From: Candidatus Omnitrophota bacterium
GTDB lineage: Bacteria; Omnitrophota; Koll11; Zapsychrales; Zapsychraceae
Assembly (NCBI GenBank): GCA_023140095.1
Contig: JAGLMJ010000024.1
Coordinates: forward strand, 1 to 12,874
DNA: 12,874 bases
Direction of reading: 5' to 3'
A program made the translations under genes and the position numbers. Positions within the stretch are counted from its first letter, which is position 1. Each line of letters begins with the position of its first letter. Below, piece by piece: positions 12,839 to 12,874 of this stretch. The notes below the pieces were generated by a model. The model searched no databases, had not been told where the DNA came from, and saw only the letters and a program-made list of their open reading frames with translations.

Positions 12839-12874
12839 ACTCATGTTAAACCGTTTTTTCCTTATTTTAAATAC

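Noticed and set aside
12843..12874. ATG followed by an open hydrophobic stretch at the right edge (MLNRFFLILN)
   Set aside because: Only ten codons are visible before the window ends, with no ribosome site; too little to call a gene.
1..12874. Defence island, toxin-antitoxin pair, CRISPR array, prophage or integrase
   Set aside because: Every sizeable frame is accounted for by housekeeping genes, and no repeat-spacer pattern or mobile-element gene is visible.

Overview
This is an origin-proximal, housekeeping stretch of a bacterial chromosome. The organism looks Gram-negative and deep-branching: YidC has a long extracytoplasmic P1 domain after its first membrane segment, the code is standard, and composition is moderate to AT-rich. 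Gene content and protein flavour suggest a PVC-type candidate lineage such as Omnitrophota. That placement is a guess from pattern and needs a phylogeny.

Left end (1-2288): dnaN (5' part only) and dnaA run leftwards. The dnaA-dnaN gap holds two DnaA-box matches. The 567-bp gap upstream of dnaA holds another box, a leftward promoter placed far from dnaA, and a strong rightward promoter. This is the classic oriC setting.

Rightward block (2289-6505): rpmH, yidD, yidC, a 73-residue Jag N-terminal protein, two parS sites, parA and parB. Together these cover membrane insertion and chromosome segregation beside the origin. rnpA, normally between rpmH and yidD, is absent, and Jag has lost its KH and R3H domains.

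Middle (6579-9125): yicC, gmk, rpoZ and a CoaC-only version of coaBC. A terminator overlaps the rpoZ promoter's predicted start site.

tRNA cluster (9132-9609): Cys(GCA), Leu(UAA) and Val(GAC). The Cys-Leu gap contains a long rod-like hairpin flanked by two related small palindromes.

Right end (9666-12874): thrS (no TGS domain), infC (AUU start), rpmI and rplT form the translation operon. An AT-rich, nested inverted-repeat element of about 146 bp that resembles a MITE follows.

No defence system, CRISPR array, transposase or other clearly new multi-gene system is visible. The unusual signals are intergenic structured repeats, domain-trimmed housekeeping proteins, a YidC with a substituted groove arginine, and non-standard translation starts (AUU for infC, a near-leaderless rpmH).
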